58,203 nt of DNA. Origin: Pseudomonadota bacterium (lineage in GTDB: Bacteria > Pseudomonadota > Gammaproteobacteria > Xanthomonadales > Xanthomonadaceae). The DNA lies in the NCBI GenBank assembly GCA_018242445.1, contig JAFEBW010000011.1, forward strand, positions 1-58,203, written 5' to 3'. The notes beneath the pieces were generated by a model. It saw only the letters and a program-made list of their open reading frames with translations. It searched no databases and had not been told where the DNA came from. Made by a program: the position numbers and the translations under genes. Shown one piece after another: positions 12,478 through 23,710 of this stretch; position 1 is the first letter of the stretch, and each line of letters begins with the position of its first letter.

Positions 12478-13857
12478 ATGACCCACCCGCTGCACGTGAT
12501 CATCCTCGCCGCCGGCGAAGGCAAGCGCATGCAATCCGCGCTGCCCAAGGTGCTGCAGCCGATCGCCGGCAAACCCATGCTCGCGCACGTGATCGACACC
12601 GCGCGTGCGCTCGGCGCGGCCGGCATCCATGTCGTGTACGGGCATGGCGGCGCGCAGGTGCAGGCGGCGTTCGCCGATCAGCCCGATCTGGTCTGGGCCG
12701 AACAGGCGCGGCAACTGGGCACCGGCCATGCCGTGCAACAGGCGATGCCGGGCGTGCCCGATGGCGCGCGCGTGCTGGTGCTGTTCGCCGACGTGCCGCT
12801 GATCGCCGCCGACACCCTGCATCGCCTGCTGCTCGCCGACGGCATGCTCGCCGTGCTCGTGGCCGAGCTGACCGATCCGACCGGCTATGGTCGCGTGCTG
12901 CGCGACGCGAACGGCCGCGTCGCCGCGATCGTCGAGCACAAGGATGCCGATGCCGCGCAGCGCGCGGTGCGCACGATCAATTCCGGCATCGTCGCCGCCG
13001 ATGCCGCGGCGCTGCGGCGCTGGCTGGCGGCGCTGCGCAGCGACAACGCGCAGGGCGAGTTCTACCTCACCGACGTGTTCGCGATGGCGGCGGGCGAGGG
13101 CGCGCCGGCGGCCATCGCCACCTGCATCGATGCGATCGAAGTCGAAGGCGCGAACGATCCGTGGCAGCTCGCGCGGCTGGAGCGCGCCTTTCAGGTGCGT
13201 GCGGCCAAAGCGCTCGCGCTGTCGGGCGTGCGCCTCGCCGACCCCGCACGCTTCGACCAGCGCGGCACCGTGTTCGCCGGCCGCGACGTGACGATCGACG
13301 TGGACGTGATCCTCGAAGGCGACGTGGTGCTCGGCGATGGCGTGCGCATCGGCCCGTTCTGCCGCCTGAAGGACGTGAGCATCGGTGCGGGCAGCGTGGT
13401 GCACGCGCACTGCGACCTCGATGGCGCACGTGTTGGCGAGGATTGCATCGTGGGCCCGTATGCGCGCCTGCGCCCCGGCACCGAACTGGCTGCCGGCGCG
13501 CACATCGGCAACTTCGTCGAAACCAAGAAGACCCGTCTCGGGCGCGGCTCCAAGGCCAACCACCTCACCTATCTGGGCGATGCGCAGGTTGGCGAGGACG
13601 TGAACATCGGCGCGGGTACCATCACCTGCAATTACGACGGGGTGAACAAGCACGCGACGCGCATCGACGACGGCGCTTTCATCGGCTCCAACTCGGCACT
13701 GGTCGCACCGGTGACGGTGGGCGCGGGCGCGACCGTCGCCGCCGGTTCCACCATCACCCACGACGTGGCCCCGGACGAACTGGCCATCGCCCGCCCCCGG
13801 CAGACGGCGGTGCCCGGCTGGGCGCAGGTGCGCAAGACCACGTCGCGGGTGGAGTGA
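12478..13857 (+). CDS. glmU: Bifunctional GlcNAc-1-P uridyltransferase / GlcN-1-P acetyltransferase
   Basis: Makes UDP-GlcNAc for peptidoglycan and LPS. 459 residues. The N-terminal Rossmann domain (about 1-230) carries [18 protein letters not shown], a G-x-G-T/K-R-M-x-S variant in which lysine replaces threonine (GEGKRM). The C-terminal left-handed beta-helix (about 250-459) shows hexapeptide repeats, for example [14 protein letters not shown]. The position after atpC is common in gammaproteobacteria, and glmS, the first enzyme of the pathway, lies 8 kb downstream. It converges on the kinase gene with only 10 bases between. Confidence 0.96.
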   Translation: MTHPLHVIILAAGEGKRMQSALPKVLQPIAGKPMLAHVIDTARALGAAGIHVVYGHGGAQVQAAFADQPDLVWAEQARQLGTGHAVQQAMPGVPDGARVLVLFADVPLIAADTLHRLLLADGMLAVLVAELTDPTGYGRVLRDANGRVAAIVEHKDADAAQRAVRTINSGIVAADAAALRRWLAALRSDNAQGEFYLTDVFAMAAGEGAPAAIATCIDAIEVEGANDPWQLARLERAFQVRAAKALALSGVRLADPARFDQRGTVFAGRDVTIDVDVILEGDVVLGDGVRIGPFCRLKDVSIGAGSVVHAHCDLDGARVGEDCIVGPYARLRPGTELAAGAHIGNFVETKKTRLGRGSKANHLTYLGDAQVGEDVNIGAGTITCNYDGVNKHATRIDDGAFIGSNSALVAPVTVGAGATVAAGSTITHDVAPDELAIARPRQTAVPGWAQVRKTTSRVE

Positions 13858-13867
13858 GGGGGGTGAC

Positions 13868-15181
13868 TCAAGTTGCGGCCAGCACCATCGCCACCGCCAG
13901 CCCGCCACCGTCGCGGTTGTGCAGCGCGATGCGCCCGCCGTGCGCCTCGGCGATCTCGCGCGCGAGCGCCAGGCCCAGACCCGTCCCGCTGCGCTTGGTC
14001 GAATAGAACGGCACCAGCGCATTCTCCAGCACCGCCGGGGTCATGCCAGAGCCGCGGTCGAGCACCTCGATGCGCACCGCGTCGGGCAAGCGGCGCACGC
14101 GCAGGCTCACATCCTCGGAGGAAGAACCGGATTCGTGGGCGTTCTTGAGCAGGTTCAGCAGCGCCTGTTCCATCTGCGCGGCATCGAAACGCGCCGGCTG
14201 GTCGGGCAGCGGGCCGTCGAGGGCGAAGCCGATCTGGCTGCGCAGACGCTCGCAGAACGCCGGCCACAGAACCGGCTCCAGCCGCGGCGATGGCAGTTTG
14301 GCGAAGCGCGCGTAGTCGCGGATGAAGCCTTCTAGATGGCGCGCGCGCTCCTCGATGGTGGCGAAGATCTCCTCCAGTCGCTGGTGCTGCCCGCGTCGCA
14401 CCAGCTCCGCGCCCGAATGCGCGAGCGAGGCCACCGGCGCCAGCGAATTGTTGAGCTCGTGGCTGATGATGCGGATCACCTTCTTCCACGTGCGCACCTC
14501 CTGCCGGCGCAGCTCGGTGGTGAGCTGGCGCAGCAGGAACAATTCGTGGCGGCGGCCGTTGAGCCGGAAGCCGCGGCGGGCGAGGTGGTAGGTCTGCTCG
14601 TCGTCGTCGTCGCCGACCGCGAACAGGCCGTCGCCGCCGCGTTCGATCGCATCGCGCAGCAGCTCGGGCGCGTGATCGAGCAGCGCGGCGAGCGCATGGC
14701 CTTCGAGCCGGTGGCCGTCGTTGAGCAACTTGCGCGCGGCGACGTTGGAAAACGCCACCCGGCCGCCGTCGTCCACCAGCAACATCGCCACCGGCGTGTG
14801 CTGCACCATGGTGTCCAGCAGCAGTTCGCGCTGCACCAGCCCGAGCCGCTGCTCGCGCAGGGTTTGCCCGAGTGCGTTGTGCGCGGCGACGAGATCGCCG
14901 AGCTCGTCGCCGCGTTGCCAGTGCAGGCCGAATCCGTAGTCGCCATCGCGATAGCTGGTGACGGTGCCCTCGAGCGCGCGGAACATCGCCAGCACCGGCT
15001 TGAGGCCGTTGCGCGCCAGCCACAGCAGCAACGGCAGCATCAGCAGCAGCGCCGCGGCGCCGGCGAACAGTGCGCTGTCGATGCAATGCACGAGCGCCAG
15101 CGTCAGCACGATGGCCAGCGCGACGGTGCCGGTCAGCAACGCGGCGAACTTGCCGGCCAGCGAGAACGCGCCGCGACTCAT
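13868..15181 (-). CDS. NtrY-like sensor histidine kinase of the efflux operon
   Basis: 437 residues. Two N-terminal membrane helices (about 10-33 and 38-57) with almost no periplasmic loop suggest it senses within the membrane or through a partner. A HAMP-like linker and a PAS-like segment (about 118-215) follow. The H-box IISHELNNSLAPV has His241, and the ATPase domain shows the N-box LLNLLKNAHES, DRGSGM and GTGLGLALA. It is the last gene of the reverse-strand unit, 37 bases after the NtrC-type regulator, which is its obvious partner. Confidence 0.88.
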   Translation of the reverse strand: MSRGAFSLAGKFAALLTGTVALAIVLTLALVHCIDSALFAGAAALLLMLPLLLWLARNGLKPVLAMFRALEGTVTSYRDGDYGFGLHWQRGDELGDLVAAHNALGQTLREQRLGLVQRELLLDTMVQHTPVAMLLVDDGGRVAFSNVAARKLLNDGHRLEGHALAALLDHAPELLRDAIERGGDGLFAVGDDDDEQTYHLARRGFRLNGRRHELFLLRQLTTELRRQEVRTWKKVIRIISHELNNSLAPVASLAHSGAELVRRGQHQRLEEIFATIEERARHLEGFIRDYARFAKLPSPRLEPVLWPAFCERLRSQIGFALDGPLPDQPARFDAAQMEQALLNLLKNAHESGSSSEDVSLRVRRLPDAVRIEVLDRGSGMTPAVLENALVPFYSTKRSGTGLGLALAREIAEAHGGRIALHNRDGGGLAVAMVLAAT

Positions 15182-15218
15182 GGGGTTCCGTGCATGCGAT
15201 TGCGCCGATCCATGCGCA

Positions 15219-16574
<1,356 letters not shown>

Positions 16575-16584
16575 CACGCCATGA

Positions 16585-17817
16585 TTACACGCTGCGCGTG
16601 GCCACCGCTGGCGGCACCGCCGCCGCGCGCCAGGCTGGCGCCAGCACCGCGAGCTGGCCCAGCGCCCACAGCGCGAGCGCACCCGTGGGCAGGTAGAACA
16701 GCGGCAAGCGCGGCAGCTCGTAATGCGCCATCAGCAGCATGTTGATCGCAAAGGCCATGCCCATGCCGAGCACGATGCCGATCGACGCCAGCAGGAAGTT
16801 CTCGATCTGGAAGTAGTGGAGGATCTGCCGACGGGTCGCGCCGAGCGCACGCCGCACGCCGATCTGCCGGGTGCGCTGCTGCACCCAGAAACTCGCCAGG
16901 CCGACGATGCCCAGCGCGGTCACCACCAGCAGGGCGATGCACACGACCACCAGCAGCCACGCCATCGTGCGATCCTGGCGGTAGTAGTCGCTGCGCATCT
17001 TTTCCAGAGTGACCGCCTTGTCCGGATCGATGATGCGGGTCGGGCCGCTGTGCTCGAGCACCTTGATCGCGGCCTTCAGCACGCTCTCGCGGCGCTCGGG
17101 CGTGGTGCGCAGCAGGTAACCGCCGCCATTGCCGTAGGGCATGTTCACCGGAAGCATCATCGCGTACTCGTATTCGCCCAAAGCATCGTTGTCGCGCGGG
17201 CGCGCCAGATGCTCGACCACGCCGACTACGCGGATGGGTTTTTCGCCCCAGGAGTAGATCGTCTTGCCGATCGGGTTCTGGCCGGGGAAGAGCTTCTCGG
17301 CGGTGACGCGCGAGAGGATCGCCGCGGGGATGCCGACCTTGCTGTCCGGGGCATTGAGCGCGTCGAAATCGATGAACTCATCGGGCAGGAACTTGCGGCC
17401 GGCGACGAGCTTCAGGCCCAGGGTGTCGAACAGACCCGCATCGCCGAGGTAATCGGTCGCGTGGAGGATCTCGTGCGTTTGATCCTTGGTGAGCCTCACC
17501 CCGCTGTTCCAAGAGGAATCACCGAATGGCACCTCGTTGGTGGAGGCGACCGACTTCACCCCCGGAATGGCGCGCAGCGCGGCGAGGTCGGCGCGCGTGG
17601 TCGCCATCGCATGGCCGTCCGTGGCGATGCCGCTGACTGCGATGCTCACGATCTGGTTCTCGGTCATGCCGGTCGGACGCTGCATGCGCTCGAGCCGCTG
17701 CCCGATCAGGAACAGTGCGTTGCAGATGATCGCGCAGGAGAACGCGATCTCCAGCACGATCAGCGTCGCGGCGGTCTTGTGCCGGCTCAGGGTGGAAAGG
17801 ATGGGGCGGATGTCCAT
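16585..17817 (-). CDS. ABC transporter permease, FtsX/MacB type (second of two)
   Basis: 410 residues. One N-terminal helix (about 15-37), a large periplasmic MacB-like domain (about 40-280), then three C-terminal helices with the FtsX signature (IGVRRALGATRRQILHYF). It pairs with the similar permease at 17923 to give a heterodimeric membrane part for the ATPase at 19240. No ATPase domain is fused, unlike E. coli MacB. It lies 105 bases after the first permease, across a REP-like hairpin. Confidence 0.87.
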   Translation of the reverse strand: MDIRPILSTLSRHKTAATLIVLEIAFSCAIICNALFLIGQRLERMQRPTGMTENQIVSIAVSGIATDGHAMATTRADLAALRAIPGVKSVASTNEVPFGDSSWNSGVRLTKDQTHEILHATDYLGDAGLFDTLGLKLVAGRKFLPDEFIDFDALNAPDSKVGIPAAILSRVTAEKLFPGQNPIGKTIYSWGEKPIRVVGVVEHLARPRDNDALGEYEYAMMLPVNMPYGNGGGYLLRTTPERRESVLKAAIKVLEHSGPTRIIDPDKAVTLEKMRSDYYRQDRTMAWLLVVVCIALLVVTALGIVGLASFWVQQRTRQIGVRRALGATRRQILHYFQIENFLLASIGIVLGMGMAFAINMLLMAHYELPRLPLFYLPTGALALWALGQLAVLAPAWRAAAVPPAVATRSV

Positions 17818-17880
17818 GCTGCTGCTCCTTCATGCCCACTGTGGGGGCATCGTGTGATGTCGTTGGCATCGGTGAAGTCG

Positions 17881-17920
17881 CCCCCACCCCAACCCTCCCC
17901 CGCGAGCGGGGGAGGGAGTG
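17881..17920. repeat. REP-like hairpin between the two permease genes
   Basis: CCCTCCCCCGC-GA-GCGGGGGAGGG is a perfect 11-bp stem (17893-17916), with CCCCCACCCCAA on one side. It lies inside the efflux operon, where it could slow decay of the upstream message or cause partial termination. Confidence 0.8.
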
Positions 17921-17922
17921 AA

Positions 17923-19230
17923 TCACTGACTTTTCAGTTGCATCGCCGGGACGATCTGCATCGCCCGCCATGCTGGAAGAATCCCCGCGAGCAAACTGGC
18001 GGCGAGCGCGAGGGCGAACGTCGTCAGCAGCATCAGCGGGTCGAGATTCGCCAGCGCCGCGTAATCTGCGGGCTGTTGCCGCACCGCCCACAGGCCGAGT
18101 TCGGCGAGCGCCAGCCCGAGCACGCCACCGGCGAGCCCTATCGCGCCCGCCTCGACCATGTACTGCGCGAAGATCGCGCGCTTGGACGCGCCGAGCGCAC
18201 GGCGCACGCCGATTTCCGCGGATCGGCGCAGGAACTTCGCCAGCAGCAGGCCGACCGTGTTGAGCAGGCACACGCCGAGAAAGCCGAAGGCCAGCCACAA
18301 CTGCAACTTCACGTCGGAGGGCACGACCTTGTTGTGATCCAGCCACGCCATCACGTCGCTCAACCGCGTGTTGGTCGGGCGCTGGAATCGCCCGGCCTTG
18401 CGTTGCGCGTCCGAGTAGTTGACCAGATACTGCTTGTAGGCGGCGACTTTCGCGGCGCTGTCGAGCTGCACCCAGTACTGCACCCAGGCGCAGGGTGCGT
18501 TGAGCCCGGTGGATCCATCCGGATCGTTGTTGGCGCTCCAGCATTCCATGTTGCCGTCGGTACCGAGTTTCAGGTCGCGCGAAGTTGAGAACGGCAGAAA
18601 CACCTGCTCGCCCTGGCCGTAACGGGTGCTGGTGAGGTCGTAGAAACGCGGGGTCGGTTGCCAGTCGGCCAGCACGCCGACGATGCGGTAATCCTTGCCA
18701 TCCAAGCGCAGCGTCTTGCCGACGCTGTTGCCGCCGTCGAACAGCTTGTCGTCGAGCGCTTTGGAAATCACCACGACGCGCGCGCGCGCATCGTCGTCGG
18801 CCGCGCCCCACGGCTGGCCGTAGCGGAAGGGCACGTCGAACATCGGGAAGAAATCGGCCGAGGTGTAGCGCGATTCGGCGTTGAACGGGGTGAGGCCCGC
18901 CCTAGTCGGCTCGACCGCGACGCCGCCGGCGGACATCAGCGCCTGCTGGTCGCCGCGGTGCTCGCGCAACAACGCCTGCGCGTCGTAGCGTGTCAACTGC
19001 GTTTCCGGCTCTTCACCCGGCGTGTAGCCGTCTTTGTTTCGCGGCTCCATCTGCACGTAGAACAGGCGCGAGCTTTTCTCCGGGATCGGATCGCCGGAGA
19101 GCACATGGAACACGGTCAGGGTGGTCATCGCCGCACCGATGCCCAGCGCGATCGCCAGCACCATCAGGGCGGTGAGCATGCGATGCCGGCGGAAGCTGCG
19201 CAGCGCGAGATCGACGTAGTATCCGAACAT
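17923..19230 (-). CDS. ABC transporter permease, FtsX/MacB type (first of two)
   Basis: 435 residues with the same plan as its neighbour: one N-terminal helix (about 20-42), a MacB_PCD-like periplasmic domain (about 45-305), then three helices with the FtsX motif (EIGVRRALGASKRAIFAQYM). The two permeases share organisation but not obvious high identity, which suggests a heterodimer. It is followed by the REP-like hairpin and starts nine bases after the ATPase gene ends. Confidence 0.87.
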   Translation of the reverse strand: MFGYYVDLALRSFRRHRMLTALMVLAIALGIGAAMTTLTVFHVLSGDPIPEKSSRLFYVQMEPRNKDGYTPGEEPETQLTRYDAQALLREHRGDQQALMSAGGVAVEPTRAGLTPFNAESRYTSADFFPMFDVPFRYGQPWGAADDDARARVVVISKALDDKLFDGGNSVGKTLRLDGKDYRIVGVLADWQPTPRFYDLTSTRYGQGEQVFLPFSTSRDLKLGTDGNMECWSANNDPDGSTGLNAPCAWVQYWVQLDSAAKVAAYKQYLVNYSDAQRKAGRFQRPTNTRLSDVMAWLDHNKVVPSDVKLQLWLAFGFLGVCLLNTVGLLLAKFLRRSAEIGVRRALGASKRAIFAQYMVEAGAIGLAGGVLGLALAELGLWAVRQQPADYAALANLDPLMLLTTFALALAASLLAGILPAWRAMQIVPAMQLKSQ

Positions 19231-19239
19231 GGCGAGGCC

Positions 19240-19974
19240 TCAGTCCCGGGCCGCGGCGGCGGCGTTGGCGGCGCCGTTGCCGTGCGGACGCACCAGCGGC
19301 GGTTCGGCGATCAGGTCGGTGGCCATGCCATCGACGATGTGCACGTTGCGCTGCGCGCGCGCGGCCAGCTCGGGGTCGTGGGTCACGAGGATGATCGTGG
19401 TGCCTTGTTCGTTGATCTCCTCGAGCAGTTCCATCACCCCGCGTGCCATCTGCGAATCGAGGTTGCCGGTCGGCTCGTCGGCCAGCAGCAGGCGCGGGCC
19501 GCCGGCGAGCGCGCGGGCGATCGCCGCGCGCTGCTGCTGCCCACCCGACAGCTCGGCCGGGTAGTGCTTCATGCGCGAACCCAGACCGACGCGACCCAGC
19601 GCGTCCTCGATGCGCGCCTTGCGCTCGGCCGCGGGCATGCCGCGGTAGCGCAGCGGCACGTCGGCGTTGTCGAACAGGTTCAGGTCGGGGATCAGGTTGA
19701 AGCTCTGGAAGATGAAGCCGATCTTGCGGTTGCGCAGCTTCGAGCGCGCGTCGTCGCCCAGCGTGCTCACGTCCTGCCCGTCGAGCACGTAGCGGCCGCT
19801 GCTGAAGGTTTCCAGCAGGCCGGCGATGTTGAGGAAGGTGGTCTTGCCCGAGCCCGAGGGGCCGGTGACCGCGACGAACTCGCCTTCGCGCACGTCCAGG
19901 TCGAGCGCGCGCAGGGCGTGGGTTTCGACCAGTTCGGTGCGGTAGACCTTGGCGATGCGCTGCATGGAAAGCAT
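19240..19974 (-). CDS. ABC transporter ATP-binding protein, MacB/LolD type
   Basis: 244 residues. Walker A GPSGSGKTT, Q-loop FIFQSFNLIP, signature LSGGQQQRAAIARAL, Walker B LLLADEPTGNLDS and H-loop LVTHDPE are all intact. GGAG six bases before ATG19974 sets the start. It energises the two FtsX-type permeases downstream. With the adaptor at 20031 the set resembles a MacAB-type tripartite exporter. No outer-membrane channel gene is nearby, so a shared TolC would be needed. Confidence 0.92.
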   Translation of the reverse strand: MLSMQRIAKVYRTELVETHALRALDLDVREGEFVAVTGPSGSGKTTFLNIAGLLETFSSGRYVLDGQDVSTLGDDARSKLRNRKIGFIFQSFNLIPDLNLFDNADVPLRYRGMPAAERKARIEDALGRVGLGSRMKHYPAELSGGQQQRAAIARALAGGPRLLLADEPTGNLDSQMARGVMELLEEINEQGTTIILVTHDPELAARAQRNVHIVDGMATDLIAEPPLVRPHGNGAANAAAAARD

Positions 19975-20030
19975 GGGAACTCCGTCGATGTCGATGTGTT
20001 GGGGGAAGAAGGGCGCGGTCGTGATGGTGT

Positions 20031-21347
20031 TCAGCGGCTGATCCGTACCCGCTTGGCGTTGCCGAACTGGTCGTCGCCGGACACCACGATGCGATCGCCG
20101 GGCTGTGCGCCTTGCGCGATCTCCACCGCATCCAGCGAGGTGACGCCGATGCGTATCGGGCGGCGCTCGGCGCTGTCGCCGCGCACGAACCACGCCGAGG
20201 TGCCGCCGTTGGTGTCCACGAACGCGCCGCGTTCGACCTGGATCGCGTCGGCCTTGCGGTCGAGCACGATGCGCGCCGACAGTCGCTGGTTCTGGCGCAG
20301 GCCGGCGGGGCGCTGCTCGTTGAAGCGCAAGCGCGCGGTGACTTCGCCGCCGACCACTTCCGGCGCGACCGCGATCACCTGCCCGGAGAAGCGGCTGCCG
20401 TTGCCGCTGATCTGCGCCGGCATGCCGATCGCCAGATCGCGGGCGAAGCTCTCCGGCACCTTGATCTCGAGCACGAGTTTGGTCAGATCGACCACGCTGA
20501 GCACCGGCGCGTTGGCGGCGACGTTGGCGCGTTGCGCCACCAGCACCTGGCCGACCTGCCCATCCACCGGCGAGCGCACGACGAGCGAGTCCACCTGACG
20601 TTGCAGGTCGGCGACCAGCGCGCGCTGGCGGTCGGCGAGCTGGCGCTTGGTCTGCAGGTCGAAGCCGGCCTCGTCGATCTGCAGCGAACGATCCTGCTGC
20701 GCATGATCGAGCGCGATGCGCGCCTTGGCGACGTTGTCCTGCGCGCGCAGCACCTCCACCTGCGCGATCGCGCCGAGGCTGAAGGCGCGCTGCATGCGCT
20801 GCTGCTCGCGCAGCGCCGCCTGCAGATCGACCTGCGCCTGATCCAGCGATTTCTGCGCCACCGAGGTCTGCATGCGCACATTGAGCTGCGCGCGACCGAC
20901 CTCGGCCTGCGCGCTGGCGAGGCTGGCCTGCTCCTGGGCGAGGCGGCTGCGCAGTTCGGGGCTGTCGATGCTGGCCAGCGGCTGGCCCTGCTTCACGCCA
21001 TCGCCGGGCACGACGTCCAGGGTGACGATGCCGGGCGCGACCGCGTACAGGGTGGGGCTGTCGGCGGCGATCACCGTGCCGTCGGCGACGATGTCGCGCA
21101 CCAGCGGGCCGCGCGTCACCGTCGCGATGCGCAGGCGCGAGGCGTCCACCGATTTCTCGCCGGACATCCAGCCTCGCGCGAGGGTGCCGAGCAGCAGCGC
21201 GGCCGCGATGCCGCCGGCGATCCACAGCCAGCGGGCGCGCGAACGCGGTGCCGGCGCGGCGCGGGCGACATCCTGCGCGGAGGTGTCGCGGATGCCCGCG
21301 GCGTTGTCGTGCTTCGGGTGGCCGCGCAGGGGCGTGATGCCGGGCAT
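20031..21347 (-). CDS. Periplasmic adaptor (membrane fusion protein) of the ABC efflux system
   Basis: 438 residues. An N-terminal membrane anchor (about 43-62, RWLWIAGGIAAALLLGTLA) precedes a periplasmic HlyD-like part: a lipoyl half-motif (DVVPGDGVKQGQPLASIDSP), a long alpha-helical hairpin (about 120-235), a second lipoyl half-motif (VRSPVDGQVGQVLV) and a beta-barrel. It starts at ATG21347, about 22 bases after the predicted sigma-54 start site, which makes it the promoter-proximal gene of the six-gene unit. Confidence 0.86.
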   Translation of the reverse strand: MPGITPLRGHPKHDNAAGIRDTSAQDVARAAPAPRSRARWLWIAGGIAAALLLGTLARGWMSGEKSVDASRLRIATVTRGPLVRDIVADGTVIAADSPTLYAVAPGIVTLDVVPGDGVKQGQPLASIDSPELRSRLAQEQASLASAQAEVGRAQLNVRMQTSVAQKSLDQAQVDLQAALREQQRMQRAFSLGAIAQVEVLRAQDNVAKARIALDHAQQDRSLQIDEAGFDLQTKRQLADRQRALVADLQRQVDSLVVRSPVDGQVGQVLVAQRANVAANAPVLSVVDLTKLVLEIKVPESFARDLAIGMPAQISGNGSRFSGQVIAVAPEVVGGEVTARLRFNEQRPAGLRQNQRLSARIVLDRKADAIQVERGAFVDTNGGTSAWFVRGDSAERRPIRIGVTSLDAVEIAQGAQPGDRIVVSGDDQFGNAKRVRISR

Positions 21348-21379
21348 GGGAACTCGCGTGACGGGGTCGCGGTCTGTCC

Positions 21380-21395
21380 AGCACGAACCGTGCCA
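21380..21395 (-). promoter_or_regulatory. Candidate sigma-54 promoter of the efflux/two-component operon
   Basis: On the reverse strand the sequence is TGGCACGGTTCGTGCT. Against the known -24/-12 consensus TGGCACG-N4-TTGCW, the -24 block is perfect and the -12 GC is exactly placed; the only mismatch is G for the first T of the -12 block. The predicted start is near 21369, 22 bases before the adaptor ATG. The operon itself encodes an NtrC-type activator. Confidence 0.7.
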
Positions 21396-21445
21396 GCCGC
21401 GCGAGCCTTGCAGATCGCGGATGTGCGTGATGGCGGCAGGGCGAA

Positions 21446-21522
21446 CGGACGTCCGCGCAGCGCCCGCTGGACATTCATCTGCTACACGCGAACGCTGCAA
21501 CGGCTTACGGTCATGGTGACCG
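21446..21522. promoter_or_regulatory. Two palindromes at enhancer distance from the sigma-54 promoter
   Basis: CGGACGTCCG (21446-21455) is a perfect 10-base palindrome centred near -81. CGGTCA-TGG-TGACCG (21508-21522) is a perfect 6+3+6 inverted repeat centred near -146, both relative to the predicted start. Both lie in the usual range for NtrC-type enhancer sites. Their use by the operon's regulator is inferred from position only, and the two sequences differ. Confidence 0.4.
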
Positions 21523-21558
21523 GCACCACCCCGGATGATGAAAGAGCTTGCGCTAGCA

Positions 21559-21651
21559 CTCCCCCGCTCGCGGGGGAGGGTCGGGGTGGGGGCTGGGGTG
21601 CGACAAAAGCCCCCCATCCCAGCCTTCCCCCCGCAAGCGGGGGAAGGGGCC
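21559..21651. repeat. Inverted pair of REP-like hairpins upstream of glmS
   Basis: The first copy is CTCCCCCGC-TC-GCGGGGGAG with tail GGTCGGGGTGGGGG. The second is tail CCCCCCATCCCAGCC followed by CTTCCCCCCGC-AA-GCGGGGGAAG. The copies face each other, and their tails are also mutually complementary, so the whole unit can fold into one larger structure. It lies between the divergent adaptor operon and glmS. Confidence 0.8.
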
Positions 21652-21742
21652 GACTTCGAGCAAGATCGTGCCGAGGAAAAACTCTTTCACGCTAAAATCA
21701 GCGTTTGCGCAGCAGTCGCACCCCTTACAGGAACCCAACAAC

Positions 21743-23569
<1,827 letters not shown>

Positions 23570-23710
23570 TTTCCAGCGGGGCGGTTCCATGGCGGCGGGC
23601 TGGAATCGTGCCACTCGCCAGCCCGCGGCTGAGAGCGCATGATCGCCCCTACGGGGGCGCACCATGGAGCAGACGGCCGCAGGTTCAGGACATGACGCAT
23701 CACGGCCCGG

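Noticed and set aside
21653..21742. glmS ribozyme in the glmS leader
   Set aside because: That ribozyme is known from Firmicutes and relatives. The leader here is short and shows no conserved core.
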